From contig OY987245.1 of assembly GCA_963920765.1 (NCBI GenBank), positions 25,126,727 through 25,190,726 on the forward strand: a stretch of 64,000 nt of DNA, given 5' to 3'. Under the pieces are notes generated by a model that searched no databases, was not told where the DNA came from, and saw only the letters and a list, made by a program, of their open reading frames with translations. The DNA is from Ulota crispa (lineage: Eukaryota > Streptophyta > Bryopsida > Orthotrichales > Orthotrichaceae). A program made the position numbers and the translations under genes. Every line of letters starts with the position of its first letter. The stretch's first letter is position 1. This document shows, in pieces, positions 1-12,144 of the stretch.

Positions 1-103
1 ACTAGTGGTCTGTGTTCATCTTTGCCTGCTTTACCACCAGCTTTCCTCGGCGTAGTGTCAAACGTGCTGGTCCTGATCCACTGATTATTATGTTCGCGTG
101 CAG

Positions 104-785
104 AGGGCATTTTCTGTCGTTTAAGCGAGAGATGTTGCTGGCAACTAGCCACCCTGATAAACTACAACAGATTAATACGAAAGTGCGGAGAGATTTTCAT
201 GCCATCAGGAAGGTGAGACAGTAATTTGAGATGTTACAAGGCTTTTCTTCTTGTCTCAAAGTAGCTCAAATTTTGGACGCAAGTTTTTTGTTGCATTTGT
301 CTGTTTTGGTTTATGCGGTATGGTTAATGTGTCTATGTATTTATTGCTGAGGTATATTTCTCTTAATTGTAGTCTGACATTTTATTGGTATTCAGGAATT
401 TAAACGAATGCAGAAGACCTTCGACATTTTGCATGATGAACTGCAGGTCCGATATCACATCCTACCTTTAATTGCTGCCATATTTTTTTGTACTTTTTGA
501 TAACGGCTTAACTAAGTGAGCAGCAAGCATATACCCCTATGCTCTGACCCCTGGAGGTCCTTCCGTTCAACAATTTTGAGCTAGACTTAGTTTCTCTAGT
601 TGTGTGCTTGTTTTCTCAACATTTGAGTCAAATTTCTTCGTGTGCTACTTCTGATCATCTGTTCTGCTCATCCAGCTCGATTGATATTGTATCGAAAGTT
701 GCTATAATTTGAGTGATGGGTTGTTTGGATGCAGAAAATCAAACATCATCTGAGAATCTTTGCAGGAAAAGCCGGCCAAGGTTGA
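104..785 (+). CDS. 3' end of a multi-exon host gene, tentatively KxDL-like
   Basis: Three short exons can be joined in one frame: 104-212, 396-446 and 735-785, with stop TGA at 783-785. The introns have GT...AG ends (GTGAGA donor at 213; CAG acceptors ending at 103, 395 and 734), and CTGAT/CTGAC branch-point-like motifs lie about 20 bases before the first two acceptors. All junctions of the last two introns are phase 0. The joined C-terminus is about 70 residues, charged and helical, with an LQQI segment and a final KIKHHL helix. The spacing of EMLL, LQQ, MQK and L.KIK..L resembles the KxDL motif family (BORC/BLOC-1-related coiled-coil subunits), but the KxDL signature is not clean. The exon structure is well supported; the family name is a guess. 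The 5' part lies before the window. No open frame worth calling follows until about 2.5 kb. Confidence 0.5.
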
Positions 786-2547
786 ACTATCATTGAAGTA
801 CCTCTATTGTATCTATGAGTAGTGTGGAGCCGAGACTACAACCGTCTTCGAGCTTATTGTTCAAGCAGCTGCGTCAGTACGGTTGTCTCAAATTGAGACT
901 TGAATTGTGTGAATCGAATACCTTCTCATGTAAATTATGCCACTCGCGACCGTTACCTTCAATGAGGTGTACTTGTATACCAAATATCTTGCTTGAAAAT
1001 TGAGAATTAAAATATTTTACAAATTCTCAACCTCAAATTCGTCATTCTATCCAGCTACCGTGGCCGATTTTGAAACTTCAATGTTAATGAAAACTATTTG
1101 GCAATTTCAATATTGGGAAGAAAATGAATTACGAAATTCTGGATTATGTTCATTGCAGCACTTGTACGGTTGGATTACCGGTATAGCATTTTGAAGGTTG
1201 GTGATGAAAATTTGGAAATTTCTTTTCAGCTAGTCTGTGTGAAATGCTAGTTTTAGGGCATCTGCACCTGTACGTGCTAAGCAGTGTACCCAAGACCTCT
1301 GACCGCTTGGACCTATAAGCTGCACCTTGGTTCGCGCGCAAACTGCGTGTCTGTCTTGGGCTCCATAAAATGCATTCCTGTTGCTCCAAGTGTAAGGATT
1401 TGTGTTCTTTGTTGATGCGCCCATTATTTGCTTGAATTATTTGCTTTCATCTCTCATGGCTGAATTTGTTCACATTAACCAAGTGGTTGGGTGTTGCACA
1501 GCAGAAGGCAATGGGCAAGAACCAGGCGTGGGTAGCAATCAGGGTGGCTGCAACAAGGAATGGTGCAGGGAACTCTTTCTGACCAAAGATCTGGTTCAAC
1601 GTGAACAGTAGTTGCAGAGCAGATAATTGGTGGGGAAAACAAAGTAGCCGCAATGTGTAGACGAGCATTGAGCGTGTTGAGTACAAATTCTTTTGAAGCA
1701 GGTTATCGTAAGAACCTTGCTATTGCTCAAGGGGATAGGGGTGGCGAAAATTTTGCGTATGATGCTGATTTGCGCAAAGAAGGATTGGGGATTTTTTTTG
1801 ATTGCATGAAGTTGATATTAATATTTGCGGGTGGCAAGTGAAATTTGTAATTTCCGAAATGCGTGAAGGGATTGAGTTCAATCACATCATTAGTCAAGGT
1901 GAATGTAATATACATGGAAAAGGAAAATTCAACCGCAGTATTGACACATGTGGGGGCAATTCCAACATGGGTAAGAATAGCGAGAGGAATTCAATTTCAA
2001 TATTTGTTTTAGGGTGACTCTAATATGCGTGGGATATTTGGGTTTAATCCCGTAATTGTGCAACGGGTGATTTTGGTCATTTCAGTAGTGATTCAATTAG
2101 CCTGGTAGAGGGTTTGAGCTATCAAAAATGTACTTCAATGTGGGTTGGGAGAATTTTGAAATGCATGATGGTAATATCGGTCTTGGTGGAAGGTTGGTGG
2201 TGTTAGTATAGATTTGCGTGAGAGGAGCTTTGAGTTTCTTGGTTTTTATTTTTTATTTACGTGAAGGTGGATGAGGTCAATGTGATTAAGCCAAGGTATT
2301 GAAAAAAGTGTTTGTTTGTGTTGGGTTAGGGTTGTGGAAGGGATCGACAAACTCTAAACTATGTGCTTAACCCTTAAACGTCGTTAAGGCCAATTTGTGC
2401 CTTTTAGATGACTAAATGTTAATGTGGATCGTGGAACAGCATTGTTTCTCATGCAAGATTTTGTTGGGAAATAGATAATGTAGACTAGTACATGTATATG
2501 GATAGCTTTTGCATGAACAATGTTCACATGAAGGTTCCACTTGCCAA
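786..2547. other. 3' flank and intergenic DNA without a recognisable gene
   Basis: The first 200-250 bases are probably the 3' untranslated region of the preceding gene. The rest is AT-rich, has no frame above about 80 codons with recognisable content, and shows no clear repeat. A telomere-like TTAACCCTTAAACG occurs near 2373. Confidence 0.5.
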
Positions 2548-3199
2548 TTAACCCCTAAATGCCCATGCAACCAAATTTGGGTTGCAACAAAACTTTGAAG
2601 ATGAATAAAACCTTATAAAATCACTATTTTCAGTATTTCTTTTTCAATACAAGTTGGTTTTGAATTCTATTTTCAGCATCAAAAATCTGATTCTGAAAAT
2701 ATAAATTGATGATTATTCTATTCAAGAATTTGTAAGAGGGGATCCACTACAATCTTGAGTTTTCTAGTGTTGGAAGATCTTGAAAATGAGCCTCAAATAC
2801 ACTAGAGCTTGGAGAAAAATCCACATTAGAAATTCATTTAAAAAAAATGTAGGTGTAGATTTTGAAAGCTGTAAATTGATTGAGCTTAGACATGTAATGA
2901 CCTTAAAGCTCATATTTTTTTGGTGACCAACCTTTTAGATATGACATGTGAAATGAGGATTGGAAGACTTCAAGTCACTTTTGCAATTTAACACCCTCAT
3001 GTTCAAACATTATAATGTTTCAATCTACAAGTGGTATTGTTGTGTTTTCTTTTCCCATGTAATCTCTAACATTTTCAATTTGAATTTGTACGATTACAAT
3101 TGAAAAAAACTTGATGAATTTTTTGAAAAGATTGGTTGATTGTTATGTTTTATGAAAATTCCAAGAATCTCAGATATGGCTTGGGCATTTAGGGGTTAA
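2548..3199. mobile_element. Short non-autonomous element with TTAA flanks and inverted ends
   Basis: TTAA at 2548-2551 is followed by CCCCTAAATGCCCA. The reverse complement of the same 13-base sequence, GGGCATTTAGGGG, ends at 3195 and is followed by TTAA at 3196-3199. The 644 bases between hold no open frame. A TTAA duplication plus inverted ends beginning CCC is the hallmark of piggyBac-type insertions, which are unusual in land plants, so an alternative is a different DNA transposon whose own terminus reads TTAACCCC. One further terminus-like sequence (TGGCATTTAGGGGTTAA) occurs at 18662-18678. Confidence 0.5.
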
Positions 3200-5967
3200 G
3201 TAGTAAAGATGCATCACTGTGTTAGTGTATTTTAAGTTTTTTTGAGGGTCTTTTACCAAAGCTCAATGTGAGCTCTTTAAATGATGTGGTTTGAGTTTGA
3301 GCATAATTAAGGTAGAAGCACCAATACAGCAATACCCAATAACTTAAGAGATTTTGCAACAACCTACAAAGAGTTTGAGGTAAAAATAAGATTCCCTTGC
3401 TGAAGAAAAGAAATATTGGGATTGCAAAATTTTCATATATTTGTGTGCAAAATTGATATCATTGCAAATTTTGGGAGTTGAAAAGTGTTCCTGGCCCATG
3501 GCTAATGTCTAGATGTATGTAATTCCACCAATGGCCAAACTACTTTCAACTTATTACTTCCTGCCTCATTTTGGGACATGTGGCATGACTTAAATGGCTC
3601 CAACCTTGAAAAGGACAAAAACACATTCCAAAGCACCTATCCTTGCTCATGGTGGAAATAGCACACCTTATTGGTTGGGTATGGAGCATTAGTGGCAATG
3701 GGTTCTTCCACCTTAGCAATAGAAAGTTGACCAAATCTAGTTTTTTCTTGTAATTTGAGTTTTTGAAAAAATTTTAGTTTTGAAAAATATATTATCATTA
3801 CAAGTTGAAAACCTATTGCCTTGGTATAGTTACTTTTTCTAATATTATTAACATGGGAAAAAAACTTCCATCATGATGGATCTTCATTGTGATTCACATC
3901 ATGGTAAAACACTTAGGATAATTGAATTCATTTTGTAGTTGATATGAATTTATTTAACCCTTGTTTCAAAAAATTACAATAATTTCATAATTTAACCAAA
4001 ATGTGTGAATACTTTTTATACATGTAGCACATACCTTCTTCTACTGAAATTGTAATATTGAGTTTTGATGTTAATTACATTGCCAAAATAACTTCTAGAA
4101 GATGATGGTAAATCCATTGAAAACCCATGGTTGTGGGCCCGTCTTTTAAGGATTAAAGAACAAAAGCAATTGACAAGCAATGTCTTGGCAAAATTTCATA
4201 ATTTTGATTTGTGGAAATCCACAAAATTGTAGAGTGGCTCGGAGGAGATTTTTAAGGTTGTTGGAGTCTTTATGGAATTTGGTTAAACTAGAAATAAATA
4301 ATTTCATAGCGTGTTTAAGCGACTTATTGGTTTTAACCATTGTGCATGGCAAAAAAATTGTATGGCAAATAGATAAGTACACTAATTCATGTTTGAGCAT
4401 TGTTAGTTGTTTGTGAAAGACTTCTCCTTAGGGGGAGAATGCTTGAAGCACAAATGAAGCCATTTTGACAAAAGAAAGGACAACTCCTTCTGATTTGGAC
4501 TCTAAAGTGTCCACCAAAATTGCGGGTTTAAAAAATTTAGGGTTTAGAAAACTTATGAAGGTGAAGGAACAACCCTTAAAAGGACATAATCTTCTTTCCT
4601 CTTATCATTAATTTGAAAAGGTTGTATAATCTTGGTTTAAGTCGTCATAAGAGAGTTTAATAAAAAATAGGATTTGGCTCTAGTTTGTGTTATTTTATAA
4701 TATAAAAGTGTGCATTACATTGGGCCAAATTAGTATTTGTTGGTGACATTGATGTAAACTAATAGCTACATGTATAGAGGGTCAAATTTGTGACCTAGTC
4801 ACACTATTTGGTCAATTTTCTTAGTTTGCAAAGATTTGTTGTAACTAGCAAACGTATTGTACACATAACACATGGTTTTGCAGTGGTTGTTGATTAGCTG
4901 TTGATCTTTTTGTAGTGTGTTTCTACTAGTATCCTAATGGAATAGATAGTTTAGTTCTCTTGTGCATGCTTTATACACCTCAAACATATCACTTTGATTA
5001 GATTTGATTTTAAAACTTAAAATATACATCTAGATTCATAGTCTTTTTTACATAGATATCCGCTTATAACACAAAAACTAAATGCAACTACAACAAGTTA
5101 TCATTAACAAAATATTTGTTAAATGGGGAAAAATAGAAGTACCATTTTGTACTCCACCTTAAACCCAAAAGTCACCTTAAACCAAACTTGAAGGCATCAG
5201 ATTCAATTTGAGCCACTAAGATTTTTTCCCTCACAAATTCCTCCTCACAAGTGAGGGCACGTGTATCAAAAAAAATGCTACGAGCTTGATTTTAGGTGGC
5301 CACCTAAAACTTTCAAAAGTCCCAAAATGTACTTTCTTCCCAATTTAAAAAATATGGTATTCATTACTATCAAAGAATAAACAATAATCTCATTTTTCAT
5401 TCATGAATGAGCTTGTACAAATCACAAGTGTGACCATTTGTTTTTTTTTTGTCTACCATTTGGTGTGTAAATCTCTAATTTTGAAAAATCTAGTAGGGAT
5501 TTTGAGCTTCACTAGCTTGAATGTGCGCATCAAGACCATCCACACAAAATGAGTTAGAATTGGTACAACAAGTATTTTAAGCTTGAAACAAGTGTTATTC
5601 CCTTTGTAGCATAAACAATCCAAAAAACTAATGTAATAGTCAACAAGATGATATTTGTAGAGAAAAAATGATAACATAAATTAGATTTTTCATTCCATCC
5701 AAAACTTGTGTGCTAGATAAAAAAGTTGCCTTGCCCATGCTTTGTAAGTAGAGCCCACTGTGAACATGACTTGAAATGCAATCATAGTCAATCATATACT
5801 TTGGAGCTTGCTTTGAGAGTAGATTGAAATTGAAACCAAGAGTGTTCATAATACACTTAGTTTGTTAGGAGAAAGTTGAATAATCCAAAGTATGATCTAA
5901 GACAATATTGAATTTGAGATCAAGTCATATTTTAGAATAGATTTTGAAGTGGAAACACTTTGGTTTG
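3200..5967. other. AT-rich intergenic DNA, nothing recognised
   Basis: No frame with recognisable protein content, no clear tandem repeat and no paired inverted repeat was seen on either strand. The frames around 4146-4416 overlap on opposite strands, have no similarity that I recognise and are treated as chance. Confidence 0.5.
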
Positions 5968-7495
5968 TGTGAGTCCTAAATTCAACATCAGAAGTCCTAA
6001 ATTTATTTTTTGTTTTACTTAGTTTTGAAATTGCATCAATATAAATGGAATAGCCATTTATGTAAATTTAAATTAGTCAAACCAAATGGTTAGCGGTATG
6101 CTATTTACCCTACTCCGTTTGGTAAGTCATTAGAAGTGATTTAGTGAGAATTAGTAGATTTTAGTTAGTTTGAGCAACATACATATATGGGTCTCGGGAT
6201 CCCCTCCAAAAGTTTCCACTATCTTAATTAGAGAGGGTTAGTTTAGAAATCAATTAGTAGAGTTCCATGGCCAATGGTCACATCATCAGTTTACGTTTTT
6301 AGTTACTACATCATTTGGTGGGTCTATACCCAAGGTTCCCAATACCTTTCGCTTCTTTGAAGGTGCGATTCCTAGCGATCAATCTTGCTAGGCTATTGGT
6401 CAATCCTGGTCAAGGGAGTTGACAAATGGTAGTAAAATGCTACCAAAATTTATGGAAGAGTTTCTCAAGAATTCAAGGCACTTTCCCAAGTTTGAAGTCG
6501 TTTTGATAGCAGCAAGGCCCAGAATAACAACTTCCAGCCAAAACCAAGAATTAGTATAACAGCAAATCGTGAGATAACAACCATCCAGAGTCTAATTGAT
6601 GGAAGCAATGAGTGCTTTCCAACTCCCCCGACAACTTCAAAAGACCTTGGAAAGTCAATTTCACAAATTGGGATGAAGTCCCAATTTTGAGTTTTTCATC
6701 CATTCATCCCTAACCATTCTTTGAAGATTTTTGATGCCCTGTAGCTCAGAATTGGAAGTATGAACAACCAAAACCGGCTATTTTGGGGCCAATGAATCCA
6801 ATAGCGCAGTTTGTTTGTTGTTTGGAGCTACGCTTCTAAAAATATGCAAATTTCATCTAGATTTCATCCAAATTTCATCCAAATTTTATCCATTTTGAGT
6901 TTTTCTTAGATTTTAGGTAGATTTCAAGGGATCTATGGATATTCTAGATATAGAACCAAGGTGTCTTCCTCCAAAATGTATAAAGGGAGGCCTACCTCCT
7001 CCCAAACCATCACTTATTACTTTCATCACTTACTACTTGTACCACCATTTCCTCATTATAATGCATCACTTTTGTTAGAACCATGTCTTTCCTTCACACA
7101 CCCCCACCTTAGTTTGGTTGTGTCTTGTCTTAGTAGAATTTCTTCTCTTGTCGTGATAAGAGTCTTCTTAGTAGTCACATTAAAGATTTAAATCGTTGTT
7201 CTTGCATTTGTCTTACTAACCCCTAGGAAGTGGATTAAGACTGTTGATGCCGCTTTTCCATACTTCCTAGAAGTCCTAGTTTAATTGTATAATTTTTGTG
7301 TCTTCCATTAGAGTTCACCCTTAGAATAGAAACTTGGCATGAGACTTAATCGTCACCCCTTACCCGGCCTTACTAGACCCCAACCCTACGTTATTAGAAC
7401 CATTGAAGCCCTCCTAACAGAGCTATCAAGAATTTGCTTAGCTCAGCTTTGGCCAGCTCTTCAAATTCTTGGAGGGCTCTCTAAGACTCTGTAGC
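5968..7495 (+). repeat. 1.5-kb direct repeat, copy 1 (LTR-like, with TATA-like box)
   Basis: This block is repeated at 9103-10567 in the same orientation, with matching landmarks throughout: the start TGTGA.TCCTA.ATTCA, the phrase AACCAAATGGTTAGC, the TATA-like GTATAAAGGGAGGCC (about 6980 here and 10085 there), and GCTTTGGCCAGCTCT near the end. By eye the identity is roughly 75-80 percent with small indels. Starting with TG and carrying a TATA-like box fits a long terminal repeat. No primer-binding site, polypurine tract or polyprotein was found, so these may be LTRs of a non-autonomous element or just two units of a tandem array of period about 3.1 kb. Confidence 0.6.
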
Positions 7496-7539
7496 TTGAG
7501 CTCTTCATCCTAGCTTTTGGGCTACTGATCTTCATCCTC

Positions 7540-8400
7540 AAATTGCAGATACTCCACACTCACTGGACCTACCCCACGATCCTAGCCCCTCACACTCAGC
7601 TGTGAATTCTCTTCTCTTGACTGCTGCTGATCCAGCTCTCGACTCCTAGCCCTCGCATTTGGCTGTGAACTCTCTTCTCTCGATTCATAGCCTCTTACAC
7701 TTGGCTGCTAGTCTAGCTCTTGATCCCTAACCTCTTTCCTTTGGTTGTGAATTCTCTTCTCTCAAAGCTGCTAGTTTTAGCTCTTGACTCATAACCTCCT
7801 CACACCCGGCTATGAACTCTCTCCTCTCGACTGCTGCTAGTTCAGCTCTCAACCCCTAGCCCCTCACATTTGGCTGTGAATTCTCTCAAAGTTGCTAATT
7901 TCAACTCTTGACTCATAGCCTCCTCACACTCGGCTATAAACTCTCTTCTCTCGGATGCTGCTGATTCTAGCCCTTGACTGCTGATCCCAATCCTCAACTC
8001 ATAGCCCCTCACACTTGGTTGTTGGTTCCAGCTCTTGACTCCTAGCCCTTACATTTGGCTGTGAATTCCCGGCTTCTTGACTGTTAGCTCCAGCTCTCGA
8101 CTCATAACCTCCTCACACTCAGTTGTGAACTCTCTTCTCTAGGCTGTTGCTGATCCCAGCCCTCGACTCATAGTCGCCTCACATCCCACAGATCGATTCT
8201 CTCCTCTCAACTGCCAGCTCTAGCTCTCGGCTCATAGTCTCTCCACATTTGGCCGTGAATTCCCCCTCTTGACTGCTGATCTAGCTCTCGACTCATGGCC
8301 CCTCACACTCGGCTGCTGGTCTCAGCTCTCAACTCATAACCCCTCACATTCAGCCGTGGACTCTCTCTCTTGATTGCTGTTGGTGATCTAGCTCTCAACC
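7540..8400. repeat. CT-rich minisatellite built on a ~21-bp period, first part
   Basis: The phrase CCTCACA..TTGGCTGTGAATTC recurs near 7587, 7651, 7693, 7735, 7798, 7863, 7924, 8007, 8048, 8110, 8173, 8241, 8300 and 8341. Most spacings are close to 42, 63 or 84, multiples of 21. Between them come variants of AGCTCTCGACTCATAGCCC and CTCTTCTCTCGACTGCTG. The array is coding-free; short frames through it are repeat translations. It directly follows the first 1.5-kb repeat. Confidence 0.75.
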
Positions 8401-8404
8401 CATA

Positions 8405-8715
8405 GAATACAATATACATTAAATTGGGAAAAAACAAACATTTTGGGAATTCTGGTCTTTTTTTTGTCAGTTGTGCACTTGATTGTTTACCAATGAAATG
8501 AGATATATGTCTTTCAAAAATATGCTCTTTATTACCCAAAAAGCCAAGAACAAGACCTATTTGTTCCTCAAAACAACAATATTTCTGAAATTTCAGGCAC
8601 AAAGTTCATTAAATACATTTTAGGTTGACCTCCTTAAACATTTATATTGACTTGAGAAGTTTTAGGTGAAATATAGTTTGGAATTTTTTTTCCCAGTTTA
8701 ATGAATACTGTGTTG
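8405..8715. mobile_element. 311-bp MITE inserted in the CT-rich array
   Basis: The AT-rich block interrupts the minisatellite between ..AACCCA and GTCCCTCACATCC. Its ends are inverted repeats of about 30 bases: GAATACAATATACATTAAAT followed by TGGGAAAAAA on the left, and on the right the reverse complement of CAACACAGTATTCATTAAAC followed by TGGGAAAAAA (about 25 of 30 match). A TA at 8403-8404 and at 8716-8717 fits a two-base target duplication, as in Stowaway-like (Tc1/mariner) elements. The interior has no convincing coding frame. Confidence 0.65.
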
Positions 8716-8717
8716 TA

Positions 8718-8890
8718 GTCCCTCACATCCCACTAATCAATTCTCTTCTCTTGACTGCTGCTAATTCCAGCTCTTGACTCATAATTCCTCACATTTGGTT
8801 GTGTAATCCTCTTCCTTCAAAGCCGTCGATTCCTAGCTCCGACTCTCAACCTCCTTGCACCCTGACAGCATGTCTCTTCCTCCAAAAACC
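8718..8890. repeat. CT-rich minisatellite, part beyond the MITE
   Basis: The same phrases continue after the insertion (CCTCACATCCCACTAATCAATTC, CTTGACTGCTGCTAATTCCAGCTC, CCTCACATTTGGTTGTG), showing that the MITE inserted into an existing array. It decays into CT-rich single-copy sequence by about 8890. Confidence 0.6.
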
Positions 8891-9102
8891 ATCGGTCCTC
8901 AGCCCACCGGTCCTCAACTTGCTAGACACCAACTACCAATCCACATCTACCGATCCACAGCTAGTCGGGCTTTGTCCTTTGCCCCAAAGCTCATTACTAC
9001 CAGGGATTCAGCCCTTGGCCAGGTGATTTTGTATTGTTTTTGTGCAAGAAAAGACAAGGCATTAGAAGGGACTTAATTTCTCACCCAATTATTTTGGCCT
9101 AG

Positions 9103-10567
9103 TGTGAATCCTAGATTCAGCACTAGAAGTCTTGAATTTATTTTTTGTTTTCCTTATCTTTGAATTTACATTAGTATAAGTGGAATAGTCATTTATGTTA
9201 ATTTAAATTAGTTAAACCAAATGGTTAGCAGTATGCCATTTACCTTATCCCATTTGGTAAGTCAATAGAAGAGATTTTGTGAGGATTAGTAGTTTTAGTT
9301 AGTTAAGTGACACACTCACTAAGGATTTGGAATCCCCTCCAAAAGTCCCAACTAACCTACTTAGAGAAGATTAGGTGAGGAGTAGATTGGTTATACCATG
9401 ACCCATGGTCATGTCACCCAGTTCACATTCCCAGTTACTACCTAATTTGATGCGTCTATACCCAAGGTTCCCAAAACCTCCTTTTCATAGAGCGTGATTC
9501 CAAACAATCAACCCTACTAAGCTAACGGTTAATCCCGGTCAAAGGGGGTTGACAAATGATAGTAAAATGCCACCAAAATTCATGGACAAGTTTCTCAAGG
9601 ATTTAAGACAATTCTCCAAGTACCAAGTCGTTTTGATAGCGGCAATGCCTTGAATGACCACATCCAGGCTATTTCAAAAGCGAGCACGACATCCAATTTC
9701 AAGATCTTATCCATTTGGAGTCCAATTGATAGAATCAAGGAGCGTTTCTCAACTCCCCTAACAACATTGGAAGACCTCAAGAAGTCAATTTCTCAAGTTT
9801 GGATGAATTTGTAATTTTGGATTTTTCATCCATCAACTCCTAATCCTTCATTCAAGATTTTTGACGCCCTGTAGTTTGGAATTGGAAGTGTGAATAGCCA
9901 AAACTAGCTATTTTGGGTCCAAGAAATCCAATACCACCATCCGTTTGTCATTTAGAGCTATGCTCCAAAAATTATGGCAAATTCATCCAGATTTCATCAA
10001 TTTTGAGTTTTTCTTTGATTTTAGGTAGATTTCAAAGGATCTATGGATCTCCTAAATAGAGGGCCAAAGTGTCCTCCCCCAAATGTATAAAGGGAGGCCC
10101 ACCTTCCTTCTAAATCATCACTTTCTTATGTTTAGATCAACCCCCTTATTTAGATCTCTCTTTTATCACTTGGAACCACTTCCTCTTGTATTAGACCCCT
10201 TTCCATCATCAGTCACTTGTCCTTAGCCTCCTCTCTCACTTGGACCCATATCTCGCTCTTCTTCTCAGACTTGTTGCGTTTCCCTTAGTAGGAATTAGGA
10301 ATTTCTCTTATTAACCACTAGGAGGTTGGATTACAATTGGCAATGCCGCTTAACTATACCTCTTAGAAGTCCTAATTAATCATTGTGATTACTGTTGCTC
10401 TTTAGAGTCATAGTCAGAGTGATGTCAAGGTCCATAGTCTTGGCTTACCACTCCCTAACTAGACCTTTGCCGCCTTACCAAAACTAGCCCTCCTAGTAGC
10501 TCTATTGGAATTCTTTAAACTCAACTTTGGCCAGCTCTCTCAATTCCGTTGGAACTCTCTGAGAAGA
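9103..10567 (+). repeat. 1.5-kb direct repeat, copy 2 (LTR-like)
   Basis: Second copy of the 5968-7495 block in the same orientation, with the TATA-like GTATAAAGGGAGGCCC near 10085. It is followed, like copy 1, by a CT-rich tandem region, but with a different repeat unit. Differences between the copies are spread evenly, so the duplication is old. Confidence 0.6.
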
Positions 10568-10679
10568 CACCAGTTCATTAATCTCCCTCAATTGGTGGCA
10601 TTGCCCCACTTACGGAGATTGTTGGCTAGTGGTTAACCTCCAACTACCCTTTAAAGGGAATGACCCCACCTTTTTTACT

Positions 10680-11560
10680 TTCAAGCCTTGGCTTTTGAGT
10701 TTCTGGTCACTACTCTCACTCCCTTTAACTCAAGCCTCCGGCCTTTGAGCTTCTGGTCACTGCCCTCACCATCAAGTTCCAACCTTTGAGCTTTTGGTCA
10801 TTGCCCTCACCACCAAGTTTTGGCCTTTGAGCTTTTGGTTACTGCTCTCACCACTAAGTTTCAGCTTTTGAGCTCCTAGCCTAGCCAGTCAACCTAGTGT
10901 CAAATTTTGCCAAATCTAACCAGTTACCTCAGTTCCAAACCTTGTTGAGCTTAGCTCTCCGAGCTCTCCCAGAATCCCAGCTAGCCTAGCCAGTTCCCCT
11001 AATCAAATTTTGCCAAGTCTAGCTCAGTCACCCCAGTCTCACATTCTGTCAAGCTAGCTCAGCTCACCACCAATCCAATTCTGTTGAGCTTAGCTCTCCA
11101 AGCTCTCCCAGAATCCCAGCAAGCATAGTTTAGTCACCTTCGATTGAATTCTATCAAGTCTAGCTAGCCAGCCCAGGTCAAATTCTGTCAAGTCTAGCCA
11201 GTTCACTATCGATCCAATATTGTTGAGCTTAGCTCTCTTGCCCCCTCGGAATTCTAGCTAGCCTAGCCCAGTCACCCCAGCTCAAAATCTATTGAGCTTA
11301 GCTTCGTCACCTCCAATCACATTCTATTGAGCTTGGTTCTCCAGCCCTCCTCTGAATTTCAGCTAGCCGAAACTAGTCACCCTAGTTCAAATTTTGTTGA
11401 GCTTAGTTCAGCTCGCCCCCAATCCAATTTTGTCAAAGCTCAGCTCTCTCGCCCCCTAAAAATCCTAGCTACCCCTTGCCAATTCACCCCCAATCACACT
11501 CTGTCAAGACGAGCTCCGCATTTCCAGTTAGCTCCACTAATCCCAGCAAAAGCTCTTGTC
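10680..11560. repeat. CT-rich minisatellites after repeat copy 2
   Basis: Two arrays are visible. At about 10735-10870 a unit near 41 bases, GGCCTTTGAGCTTCTGGTCA followed by CTGCCCTCACCACCAAGTTT, repeats about 3.5 times. At about 10935-11500 longer units begin GTTGAGCTTAGCTCTCCGAG and continue with variants of TCTCCCAGAATCCCAGCTAGCCTAGCC (near 10943, 11080, 11222 and 11325). The reading frame through 11327-11638 is a translation of repeats and not a gene. Confidence 0.65.
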
Positions 11561-12144
11561 GGAGGGACCCCGCCACCTCGGGCATCATTCAGCCCTGCCG
11601 GGTATCAACCGGCCTTGCTGGGTATCAACTGGCCTTAGTCGGGTGACAGAGCGGCCTTACTCCTGTGGCCCGGAACTCTAGGGCTGGCAGCTCAAGAGAA
11701 GAGTCAAAAAGCCAAAAAATGAAAGGGAAAACAAAGGGATATAATAATCTTTAAAAATCTTCCCACCAACCCTCTTGGCTTAAGTAAATTATCTTGGCTA
11801 TTGTCATTTAAGGGCAATTCTTGGATGCTAATCCTAGGATTGTTTTAAATCACAAAAGCTCCCATTTCTAGTCAAAATTTTGTTTTGCATCATGACTTGA
11901 CTTTTGGAATTAGGGTTGTCTCCATCACGCCATGTCTGGATGTCTGAATGCTTGTCTAGACGTTGGGATCCAACCCTAGTGTTTGTCAAGATGAAGTTTG
12001 TCAATAGAATTTCAAAGTGGATGAAAAGATGCATTGTGCAAATGAATGTTTCCGTTGACAGCATATGTGAAATCTCATGGACGAACGTGGCAATGCCTGC
12101 ATTGGACGGCTTTAGCCGACAATAAACCTTGACGGATAGACGGG

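Noticed and set aside
7540..8890. CRISPR-like array
   Set aside because: Units are variable, no constant repeat/unique spacer pattern exists, no cas genes are present and the DNA is eukaryotic.
11327..11638. 103-codon frame rich in P, S and L
   Set aside because: It is a translation of the CT-rich minisatellite and not conserved after the other 1.5-kb repeat.
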